Under the pieces are notes generated by a model. It saw only the letters and a list, made by a program, of their open reading frames with translations. It did no database searches and was not told the DNA's origin. Positions 1 to 6,295 of a stretch of 7,809 nt of DNA are shown one piece after another. The position numbers and the translations under genes were made by a program. The stretch covers positions 1 through 7,809 of the forward strand of contig JAOUGB010000090.1 in NCBI GenBank assembly GCA_029857875.1, in the 5' to 3' direction. Source of the stretch: Desulfobacteraceae bacterium (lineage in GTDB: Bacteria > Desulfobacterota > Desulfobacteria > Desulfobacterales > UBA11574). Position 1 is the first letter of the stretch, and each line of letters begins with the position of its first letter.

Positions 1-3000
1 GAAAAATGGAGGGTAAAAAGGAGGGCAACCCCTTCTTTGTGAGATTCCATGGCCTCTTCACTACTTTGAAACAGTCGCAGATTGACGCTTTTTTCCTTTG
101 GGTCGACTTTTTGAAGTCCGGGATAAACCAGCCATTGGGCGATGTTTTTGTCTTTAAGATCGATATACTCAGGTAAAACCTGAAAATCCCAACGTGTGAT
201 ATGGGTCCGTTCCCAATTTTTTTTTGCAGCACCCATTTCAGCGGATTCAGCCGGTGCGGCTTTTTTTGAAACATGATGGTTTAATGTGTTCGGATCTCTG
301 CAGGAAAAGAGTTCTTTTCCTTTTGCGTCTGTAACCGATATCCGCATTTTTAAATGATCCGGCAAAAGATCATCCGGCCATGCGGATGATGGGATATCGA
401 CACCAAAACGGGTGTAAATAAAATTGCCAAGCGCCGTAATCAAAGAGGTTTTGGTTTTTGGCATTTCACGAATAATGATATTCACGGTATTTGTCACAGG
501 GACCAGTTTTTTTCGAAAGGTTTTGGGAAGACCTTTGATGAGTGTGGTTATTTTTTCCCTGTAAAGACCGGGTACCAGCCATTCGAGGGATTCAGAAGGA
601 ACTACAGCTGTCATGGGGGCGGGAATGTTGACGGTTACACCGTCATCGCTGCTTCCGGGCTCAAATCGATAGGTGCAGTCAAGGCTAAGACCCCCTAAAT
701 CAATGCGGTCAGGGAAAAGAGACAACTCTTTTTCATCCGGGGCATATCGGGTGATGTCTTGAGGCTTCATCCGGAGGAAGTGGTCATTTTTACTTTGTTT
801 TAGATACTTTCTCAATGTTCGGATATCATAACACCCTTTGAGTCGTTTAATGTAGAAGTCGAACAGATCCGCTTCGCCAACCAGAATGTCTTTTCTTCGA
901 ATCCGGTCTTCCATATTTTTGACATGGTCAATAAGGTTCTGGTTGTGAATCATAAAGGCAAATTTATCTCTGACGTCCCCCTCAACCAGCGCACTTTGAA
1001 TGAAAATCTCCGTTGCCTGATCAGGATTAATTCTGCCATAGGATACCTGCCGTTTGGGGATGATAATAAGACCAAAAAGAGTGACCTGTTCATATGCCAC
1101 CACTTCGCCTCTTTTTCTTTCCCAGTGTGGATGAAGATAGGTATATTTACATAGGTTTCCCCCCAGTTTTTCCAGCCATGTATTGTCGATATTTGCGCAT
1201 GTTCTGGCGAACAGCCGTGATGTCTCAACCAGTTCGGCCGCCACAATCCATTCCTTAGCCGTATTGAACAATGATGATCCTGGAAAAATCATCACCTCTT
1301 TTCCTTTTGTTGCCTGAAAGATATTCTTTTCTTTTTTCATTGCGATGTTCGACAATAAACCGCTCAACAGCGATTTGTGAATGGCTGTGTAAAGATCGCT
1401 GAATTCTGTGTCCGGAATGGTGTTTTTTCTTGTTTGCTTCCCGGGAAAGGCGCGCTTTGTGATTCGACTCTCTATGGCTGTTTTGTCTTTGTCGTCCGGA
1501 CCATGCTCTTTAAGGACTTCAGAAATCTGCGCATGGATATCACGCCATTCTCTCATTCTCTTGAAAGAGAGATAGTGGGTCTTACAGAACTTTTTTATGC
1601 GTCCGGTTGTCTTTTCTTTTGTTAATACTTCATGGTATTTATTCCAGATGTTGAGCAGGGTGATAAAATCGGAAGAAGGATCACAGAACATTTTTTGTGC
1701 CTGATCTGCTTCTTGTGCTTTTTCAGCGGGCCGTTCCCTTGGGTCCTGAATACTCAAAGCAGAAGCAATCACAATAAGCGATTCAAGACATCCTTCTGCC
1801 CGAGCTTCAATGAGCATTCGAGACAACCTGGGATCAACCGGCATTTTCGCCATGAGCCTTCCCTTTTCAGTAAGGGAAAAACGCTGTTTCTCTTCTTTCT
1901 TTTGTTTTGATTCCAAAACGATGGCGCCCAGTTCGTAGAGAAGATCGAATCCGTCTTGAATGCTTTTTAAAGCGGGTTTGTCGATGAAGGGGAAATTTGA
2001 TATATCACCGAGTTTTAGGGAGATCATTCTCAGGATGACCTCGGCGAGATTGGCTCTTAAAATTTCAGGCGAAGTAAAAAGGGGTCGGTTCTCAAAGTCC
2101 TCTTCAGAGTAAAGACGGATGCATACCCCGTTTTCTACGCGTCCGCATCGCCCTTTTCGCTGATCAGCGCTGCTTTTCGATATGGCGGTAACCGGGAGAG
2201 AGGTGGTTCTTGATCTTGGCGTGTATCGGGAAATCCGTGCAAGCCCTGTATCGATGACATATTTAATTCCGGGTATGGTTATGGACGTTTCAGCGATGTT
2301 GGTGGCGACGATGACCTTTCTGTCCAAACTCCGTGAGAAAACTCGAGACTGCTCCGAAGCCGAAAGCCTTGCAAACAGCGGTAAAATAGTTGAGTTTTTA
2401 TTATTCTTTTCCCTGAGGAGTTCACAGGTTTCACGAATATCCTGTTCTGTGGGCATGAAAACAAGCATGTCTCCGGAATGGGTCTCTTTGAACAGCCGAT
2501 CAACAGCATGGACAGCCATATCAACATGGGTCTGTTCGTCATCGTTCTCAAATTTTGAGTCCATGGGCAAATAGCGGACGTCAACAGGGTACATGCGACC
2601 GGATACTTCGATGACCGGCGCATGGTCAAAGGCTTTTGAGAATTTTTCGGTATCAATGGTTGCAGAGGTGATGACAACCTTAAGGTCTTTTCTTTTTTTT
2701 AAAAGAGTCTTTAAAATACCCAGGATAAAATCGATGTTCAGGCTTCTTTCATGGGCCTCATCAACAATGATGGTATCATATTCATTCATGTACGGATCAT
2801 TTTGAGTTTCAGCCAGCAAGATGCCATCTGTCATGATCTTGATAAATGCATCGGGGCTCGTTTTATCCTTGAATCTGATTTTGTAACCGACCGACTTGCC
2901 CAACGCTTCTCCGAACTCCTCGGCAATCCTTTTTGAGACCGTCATTGCGGCAATTCTTCTGGGCTGGGTGCAACCGATCTTCCCGTCGATCCCGCAACCT

Positions 3001-3341
3001 GCGGCGAGACAGAATTTCGGTATCTGTGTGGTCTTTCCGGAACCGGTCTCACCGGATATGATGACCACCGGATTGTTTGAGATAGAATCTATGATGTCAT
3101 CTTTTTTGGATAGAATAGGGAGGGCGTCGTTATAGATCGGTTCGGGCCGATTGATGTTGCGCCACGACCTTTTTTTAATGGATCTTTGAAGTTTTTTCTC
3201 AAGAAGAATGAGCCTTTTGTTAATCTTTTCATCCGGCGGCGTTTTCGCTTTTGATTGTTTAATGCGAGATATTTCACGGCCAATTTTGTACCTGTCTGCA
3301 ATCAGGGCTTTTGGCAAAAGCGACTCAATTTTTTTCAACAT
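1..3341 (-). CDS. hrpA: ATP-dependent RNA helicase HrpA (DEAH box), partial: C-terminus beyond left edge
   Basis: This is a large DEAH/RHA-family RNA helicase, a cytoplasmic NTP-driven RNA remodeller. In E. coli, HrpA has been tied to mRNA processing and to handling of stalled ribosomes (established knowledge). Seen in the translation: Walker A GETGSGKT at residues 97-104, motif Ia TQPRR near 125, DEAH at 194-197, SAT at 226-228, motif V NIAETSIT near 345 and motif VI QRKGRCGR at 394-401. An HA2-type region and an OB-fold region (WERKRGEVVAYEQVTLFG near 740) follow. A DUF3418-like part contains FEPGSSDDGVTV near 893. About 1113 codons are visible against roughly 1300 in E. coli HrpA, so some 190 residues lie outside. 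The ATG at 3341 is chosen because an in-frame TGA lies 15 bases upstream; only a weak GAG precedes it, and an upstream TTG is a possible alternative. It lies 72 bases after the MBL gene on the same strand, so co-transcription is possible. No frameshift is seen. Confidence 0.94.
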   Translation of the reverse strand, partial: MLKKIESLLPKALIADRYKIGREISRIKQSKAKTPPDEKINKRLILLEKKLQRSIKKRSWRNINRPEPIYNDALPILSKKDDIIDSISNNPVVIISGETGSGKTTQIPKFCLAAGCGIDGKIGCTQPRRIAAMTVSKRIAEEFGEALGKSVGYKIRFKDKTSPDAFIKIMTDGILLAETQNDPYMNEYDTIIVDEAHERSLNIDFILGILKTLLKKRKDLKVVITSATIDTEKFSKAFDHAPVIEVSGRMYPVDVRYLPMDSKFENDDEQTHVDMAVHAVDRLFKETHSGDMLVFMPTEQDIRETCELLREKNNKNSTILPLFARLSASEQSRVFSRSLDRKVIVATNIAETSITIPGIKYVIDTGLARISRYTPRSRTTSLPVTAISKSSADQRKGRCGRVENGVCIRLYSEEDFENRPLFTSPEILRANLAEVILRMISLKLGDISNFPFIDKPALKSIQDGFDLLYELGAIVLESKQKKEEKQRFSLTEKGRLMAKMPVDPRLSRMLIEARAEGCLESLIVIASALSIQDPRERPAEKAQEADQAQKMFCDPSSDFITLLNIWNKYHEVLTKEKTTGRIKKFCKTHYLSFKRMREWRDIHAQISEVLKEHGPDDKDKTAIESRITKRAFPGKQTRKNTIPDTEFSDLYTAIHKSLLSGLLSNIAMKKEKNIFQATKGKEVMIFPGSSLFNTAKEWIVAAELVETSRLFARTCANIDNTWLEKLGGNLCKYTYLHPHWERKRGEVVAYEQVTLFGLIIIPKRQVSYGRINPDQATEIFIQSALVEGDVRDKFAFMIHNQNLIDHVKNMEDRIRRKDILVGEADLFDFYIKRLKGCYDIRTLRKYLKQSKNDHFLRMKPQDITRYAPDEKELSLFPDRIDLGGLSLDCTYRFEPGSSDDGVTVNIPAPMTAVVPSESLEWLVPGLYREKITTLIKGLPKTFRKKLVPVTNTVNIIIREMPKTKTSLITALGNFIYTRFGVDIPSSAWPDDLLPDHLKMRISVTDAKGKELFSCRDPNTLNHHVSKKAAPAESAEMGAAKKNWERTHITRWDFQVLPEYIDLKDKNIAQWLVYPGLQKVDPKEKSVNLRLFQSSEEAMESHKEGVALLFTLHF

Positions 3342-3413
3342 ATTACTCAAGTTTCACAACCGTCATATATTTTAAGCAACGTCAACAAAGAATGGAAGGC
3401 CGGAAAGTTTGGT

Positions 3414-4073
3414 TTAACGGAACCACATTTGATGTAAATGAGCGAAGTTTGTCTTGACGTCTTTTGCACCACCAATGATATCTCCATGGCCCGGCAACAG
3501 CCATTCGATTTCAAGTTCATACAGCCTTTTTAAACTTTTTTTCAACAAAGAACCATCACCCCCAGGAAGATCCGTACGCCCGATACCCCCTTTAAAAACG
3601 AGGTCACCTGTGAACAGCAATTTTTGGTCCGACAGGTATAGTGATATCGATCCCGGTGAATGTCCGGGCGTGTGAAATATCTTAAGATCAACATGGTCTA
3701 TGGAAATGTCGCCTTCTTTAAGAAAAAAATCGGGTTCAATTGTATTGGATCCGAAACCAAAGGAAGTGCGAACATTTGGCGCCATGGTCTTTAAAAAATG
3801 CCATTCTTTATGGTGAAGGGTTGTCATCGTAACCGTTTTTTTGAATCGTTGAACAGCTTCAATATGATCCGGGTGGGCATGGGTACATATAATCAAACCG
3901 ATATCTTCAAGGGTTAAATCTAATTTTATAAGTCCTTGTTGCACGTGATCGAAAAGGTGGGTGTGCCCGGGATCAATGAGAATGCGGGTGGGCCCGTCAA
4001 TCAAATAGGTGTTGCAGTTGTTGGCGGACATCGATTTCCACATAAACCCATGGATGTTTTTTGTGATCTGCAT
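3414..4073 (-). CDS. MBL-fold metallo-hydrolase, glyoxalase II/YcbL-like
   Basis: This 219-residue protein has the single-domain metallo-beta-lactamase fold and is predicted to be a cytoplasmic dinuclear-metal (Zn/Fe) hydrolase. The whole ligand set is present: THAHPDH with H65, H67, D69 and H70, then H138 (HTPGHSPGS), D157 (FTGDLVF) and H196 (LLPGHGD). The motif GIGRTDLPGGD at 163-173 is typical of the short GloB/YcbL-type subgroup. Length fits that subgroup and is shorter than classical glyoxalase II, which carries an extra C-terminal helical substrate domain. Beta-CASP motifs of MBL ribonucleases are absent, so an RNase role is not supported despite the helicase next door. No signal peptide is seen. 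The ATG at 4073 follows a purine-rich GAGAGAGA tract that can serve as ribosome binding site. The substrate cannot be told from sequence; thioester hydrolysis is the family guess. A terminator just upstream separates it from thiEL. Confidence 0.87.
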   Translation of the reverse strand: MQITKNIHGFMWKSMSANNCNTYLIDGPTRILIDPGHTHLFDHVQQGLIKLDLTLEDIGLIICTHAHPDHIEAVQRFKKTVTMTTLHHKEWHFLKTMAPNVRTSFGFGSNTIEPDFFLKEGDISIDHVDLKIFHTPGHSPGSISLYLSDQKLLFTGDLVFKGGIGRTDLPGGDGSLLKKSLKRLYELEIEWLLPGHGDIIGGAKDVKTNFAHLHQMWFR

Positions 4074-4104
4074 TTGTCTCTCTCTATCTGTTTATTTAAT
4101 CCTG

Positions 4105-4129
4105 AAAAACCTGGTCCTTTGGACCAGGT
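4105..4129 (-). terminator. Intrinsic terminator, leftward transcription (end of thiEL unit)
   Basis: Read on the minus strand, a perfect 9-bp stem ACCTGGTCC / GGACCAGGT with an AAA loop is followed directly by a run of T (bases 4105-4109 are A on the plus strand). The plus-strand reading has no T run after the stem, so the site is directional. It lies 166 bases beyond the thiEL stop codon and 32 bases before the MBL start codon. It most likely ends thiEL transcripts; attenuation of MBL-hrpA read-through is also possible. Confidence 0.72.
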
Positions 4130-4166
4130 CAGAGTTCTCTGGCTCTGCCAAAAGAATTGCTGCAAG

Positions 4167-4323
4167 AGTTTGAAGTGAACTAAAGTTTAAAGTGAGCTAA
4201 AGTTAAGGAATTCTAACAATTATATAAAATCAGCTTCCGGCTCGTAGAGCCTACAGCTCGGAGAGAGCGAAGCGACTCCATAACTTTAGGCACTTTAGAT
4301 CACTTTAGGCACTTTTAACTTTC
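4167..4323. repeat. Inverted-repeat intergenic element R1, overlaps 3' end of thiEL
   Basis: Two arms of about 42-46 bases (4167-4208 and 4278-4323) are imperfect inverted repeats of each other. Each is built from variants of CTAAAGTG units spaced by CC, AA, AG or AT; the inward reading of the right arm includes AAAGTGCCTAAAGTGATCTA. The interior (4209-4277) differs from that of R2 and can fold into GGCTC-GTA-GAGCC (4239-4251) and a second hairpin centred on GCGAAGC (4267-4273) with GGAG/CTCC flanks. The right arm supplies the last eight codons and the stop of thiEL. No transposase and no convincing target duplication are seen. It is the same family as the element at 7317-7451. Confidence 0.8.
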
Positions 4324-5911
4324 TCCCGTGCTGAAAGGATGAGATATTTTCAGGGAGATTTACCATATGTGTTCCTTGAAATTCAAGGCAGCGGCCGATG
4401 TAGTATGCTTCAGGCAGCTTTTTTTTAACATTTTCAAATACATCATCCGGACAGGCAAACAACAGTTCGTAATCTTCTCCTCCGGCCAGGATCATTTCTT
4501 CGGGTTTCAAGTGGTACTTTTCGCAAAATGAAACAAGTGCCGGGTGAAACACAATCGATCTTAAATCGAATTCTATCGAAACTTCAGAAGCTTCCGCAAT
4601 CCTTTTTGCATCACCGGCAAGGCCGTCGCTGACATCAATGACACAGCCGATCTGATTTTCAGCCAGCACATGAGCAGCATCGAATCGGGCTGACGGAGAT
4701 TTGAATTTTTCAATCAGTTCTTTAAATGTATTATCTTTTCGGATCAGTGAAAACAGACCGGCACGGGCAAGTCCCAGCGGCCCCGTGCAATAGAGTCCAT
4801 AGCCGGGGAGCGCTGCGGAACGCTTTGGGAATATGTCGTCACGTCCGAGACCAACGGCAAAAAGATCTAATGTCACTTCAAGCCCAAGGGAAATATTGCC
4901 GCCACCCAATGTGCAGTTGTGTTTTGCAAGGGATTTTTTAACACCCTTGTAGATGGTTTCGACAATTTGGTCCGGGATGTAGTCCGGAAGCCCAAGGTTG
5001 ATAAAAAGACTTACGGGCGTTGCATAAGAAGCTGCCAGATCACTGAGCGTAACTTCAACGGCTTTGCTGCCCACCTCTTGGGGCGTCTGCCAGTCAAATC
5101 TGAAATGAACCCCCTCTTTTTGTGTGTCTGTTGTAACAACAGGATGACTTAGGGACTTCAGGAGACAGGCATCATCACCGGGAGCAACTTCAAGAAATGG
5201 GTCTGCCGGCATATCTTTAATCAGTTTTTTGATCAACGCGAACTCATCGTTCCACGGTGAAACAACTGTGGAAGGGGGTGTGCATCCACAGGCCGATGAG
5301 ATCTGCAAAGCCTTTTGAAAAGGGTCCTTTGCCCGGGTAATGACGCTGATGACCGCAACGCCCGCAGCACCTTGCTTGATACATGATGCAGCGGTGGTCT
5401 CATCAATACCCCCGATGGCAACGACTGGAACCGGAGATGCTGTTACCACAGCTTTTAAACCCGAAAGACCAACAACTTTTTTTGCATCCCTTTTTGTCTG
5501 GGTTGAAAAAACAGGACCCGTGCCGATGTAGTCACAACTTGACAGATCCGTTTGGTGGAGCTCATCCATATTGGATACAGACATTCCAACGATGGACTGC
5601 ATTCCTAGAATACGTTTGGCCAGGGTCGGATCTTCATCTTCCTGACCCAGGTGAACCCCGTCAGCTGAAACCGCCTTGGCAAGGAGGATGTTGTCATTGA
5701 TAATAAAGGGAACACCATTACATTTACAAATGTTTCTTATGGCGGCAACATCTTCGAAAAACTGCGAAGAAAAAGATTTGTTGCGGTATTGTATAATTGT
5801 TGCTCCGGCACGGATGGCACTTTGTACCTGCTGTATCGGAGGAAAACCGGGAACATCTTCATCGGTAATAAAATAGAATCGCAGGGCTCTTTTTAATTGA
5901 TTAATCAGCAT
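4295..5911 (-). CDS. thiE-thiL: Bifunctional thiamine-phosphate synthase / thiamine-phosphate kinase (ThiE-ThiL fusion)
   Basis: This one 538-residue frame joins two consecutive thiamine enzymes. Residues 1 to about 208 are ThiE, a TIM barrel joining HMP-PP and thiazole phosphate to thiamine phosphate: QYRNK at 41-45, IIND at 70-73, DGVHLGQED at 84-92, GTGPVF at 130-135, AIGGI at 165-169 and GVAVIS at 184-189. A short Pro/Ser-rich linker (about 209-220) leads to ThiL, the ATP-dependent kinase making thiamine diphosphate: GDDA at 245-248, TTD at 260-262, EGVHF at 266-270, SDLAA at 290-294, GGGNIS at 336-341, DVSDGLAGD at 426-434 and AGGEDYELLF at 476-485. Both halves look complete and active. 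The ATG at 5911 begins at the normal ThiE N-terminus, but its ribosome binding site is poor (AACAAAG). The last eight residues, KLKVPKVI, and the stop come from the R1 repeat; the native ThiL end is probably near FQHG (526-529). No TPP riboswitch was recognised upstream. Confidence 0.94.
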   Translation of the reverse strand: MLINQLKRALRFYFITDEDVPGFPPIQQVQSAIRAGATIIQYRNKSFSSQFFEDVAAIRNICKCNGVPFIINDNILLAKAVSADGVHLGQEDEDPTLAKRILGMQSIVGMSVSNMDELHQTDLSSCDYIGTGPVFSTQTKRDAKKVVGLSGLKAVVTASPVPVVAIGGIDETTAASCIKQGAAGVAVISVITRAKDPFQKALQISSACGCTPPSTVVSPWNDEFALIKKLIKDMPADPFLEVAPGDDACLLKSLSHPVVTTDTQKEGVHFRFDWQTPQEVGSKAVEVTLSDLAASYATPVSLFINLGLPDYIPDQIVETIYKGVKKSLAKHNCTLGGGNISLGLEVTLDLFAVGLGRDDIFPKRSAALPGYGLYCTGPLGLARAGLFSLIRKDNTFKELIEKFKSPSARFDAAHVLAENQIGCVIDVSDGLAGDAKRIAEASEVSIEFDLRSIVFHPALVSFCEKYHLKPEEMILAGGEDYELLFACPDDVFENVKKKLPEAYYIGRCLEFQGTHMVNLPENISSFQHGRKLKVPKVI

Positions 5912-6023
5912 CTTTGTTATAGTTCACAAAACGGGTTGAAAATTTGGTAAAATATTAGCCTTTTGGAAACCTACCGCTTCAGGTATGATTAAATTTTTGC
6001 TGAAAGAACTTGAACCAAATAGG

Positions 6024-6051
6024 AAACAGTAAACAGTAAACAGTAAATAGA
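6024..6051. repeat. Tandem heptad array (AAACAGT)3 plus degenerate fourth copy
   Basis: Three perfect direct copies of AAACAGT (6024-6030, 6031-6037, 6038-6044) are followed by AAATAGA, a 5-of-7 match. The unit length is seven, the same as in the array at 6111-6138. Function is unknown; such arrays can vary in copy number by slippage. Confidence 0.85.
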
Positions 6052-6084
6052 CAAAAAAGGTTTTCGATTAAGCATTAAATATTC

Positions 6085-6098
6085 CCCGATAAATCGGG
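6085..6098. repeat. Short hairpin CCCGAT-AA-ATCGGG between the two heptad arrays
   Basis: The inverted repeat CCCGAT / ATCGGG is perfect over six bases with a two-base gap (in practice a 5-bp stem and four-base loop). No T run follows on either strand, so it is not an intrinsic terminator. It sits midway between the AAACAGT and CNTCAAT arrays and may be part of one composite element. Confidence 0.55.
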
Positions 6099-6110
6099 AT
6101 CAACGATAAT

Positions 6111-6138
6111 CTTCAATCTTCAATCATCAATCGTCAAT
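6111..6138. repeat. Tandem heptad array (CNTCAAT)4
   Basis: Four contiguous seven-base units, CTTCAAT, CTTCAAT, CATCAAT and CGTCAAT, vary only at the second position. A fifth partial unit CGT begins at 6139. The fixed C-TCAAT frame with one variable position argues against simple low complexity. Function is unknown. Confidence 0.85.
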
Positions 6139-6155
6139 CGTTTATGCCTGAAGCT

Positions 6156-6181
6156 CCTTTGAAATCGTTTTGTTTCAAAGG
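6156..6181. repeat. Perfect 9-bp inverted repeat (hairpin or operator-like palindrome)
   Basis: CCTTTGAAA at 6156-6164 and TTTCAAAGG at 6173-6181 are perfect inverted repeats around an eight-base spacer. No T run follows on either strand, which speaks against a terminator. The position, 115 bases upstream of the 6296 start codon, would suit a regulator binding site or a leader hairpin; neither can be decided from sequence. Confidence 0.6.
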
Positions 6182-6295
6182 ACTAAACTATTACAAAATT
6201 CGCATATAAATTACCACAAATCGATATCCTTGCAAACCTTAAACTCGAATTTCACAAACGACACCGAATATGTTGAACAACAAAGATGTTATACT

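Larger units (their letters stand above)
5976..6154. repeat. Possible composite element framed by 11-bp inverted repeat
   Basis: GCTTCAGGTAT at 5976-5986 and ATGCCTGAAGC at 6144-6154 are inverted repeats matching at 10 of 11 positions. The 179-bp segment they bound contains both heptad arrays and the CCCGAT hairpin. This could be a small non-autonomous repeat element comparable to R1 and R2, or a chance pairing in a low-complexity region. No transposase or clear target duplication is visible. Confidence 0.4.
5912..6295. other. Gene-free intergenic region between divergent thiEL and the 6296 gene
   Basis: These 384 bases separate divergent genes, so promoters for both should lie here, but I see no convincing sigma-70 pair on either strand. 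The stretch holds the AAACAGT array, a CCCGAT/ATCGGG hairpin, the CNTCAAT array, a 9-bp-stem hairpin at 6156-6181, and a long-range inverted repeat (5976-5986 with 6144-6154) that frames the arrays. The 6170 frame can be read upstream of 6296 from a TTG, but that leader shows no family similarity that I recognise. Confidence 0.6.

Noticed and set aside
950..3301. Several short open frames inside the hrpA region (for example 950-1246, 2279-2677 and 3089-3301 minus, and 2182-2574 plus)
   Set aside because: They are overlapping frames of one continuous hrpA frame that is open from 3341 to the left edge. The helicase motifs at 3053, 2762, 2666 and 2162 are all in that single frame, so hrpA is not broken.
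3414..4073. MBL protein as an RNase J/CPSF-type ribonuclease partnered with HrpA
   Set aside because: At 219 residues it lacks the beta-CASP domain and its motifs; the GRTDLPGGD block fits hydrolases of the GloB/YcbL kind.
4167..4323. R1 as an insertion sequence or MITE with target-site duplication
   Set aside because: No transposase frame is inside and no convincing direct repeat flanks it; the flanks differ. It is kept as an inverted-repeat element only.
5912..5945. Sigma-70 promoter with TATAAC -10 just before thiEL
   Set aside because: TATAAC ends only four bases before the ATG, so transcription would begin inside the start codon. The best -35 (TTTTCA) is at 15-base spacing.
5912..5990. 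TPP riboswitch upstream of thiEL
   Set aside because: The leader is short and AT-rich, and I could not find the conserved CUGAGA and GAACCUGAUCUGG-type segments. The ACCTGAAG at 5979-5986 (minus) is an isolated partial resemblance.
6024..6138. CRISPR array
   Set aside because: Units of seven bases in direct contact, no spacers of 25-40 bases, and no cas genes in the window.
6156..6181. Intrinsic terminator
   Set aside because: The 9-bp stem is perfect, but neither strand has a T run after it, and no gene ends nearby.
6170..6295. N-terminal extension of the toroid protein from a TTG at 6170
   Set aside because: There is no ribosome binding site, the codon is a weak TTG within a palindrome, and the added 42 residues exceed the family length and show no recognisable motif. 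The ATG at 6296 is preferred.
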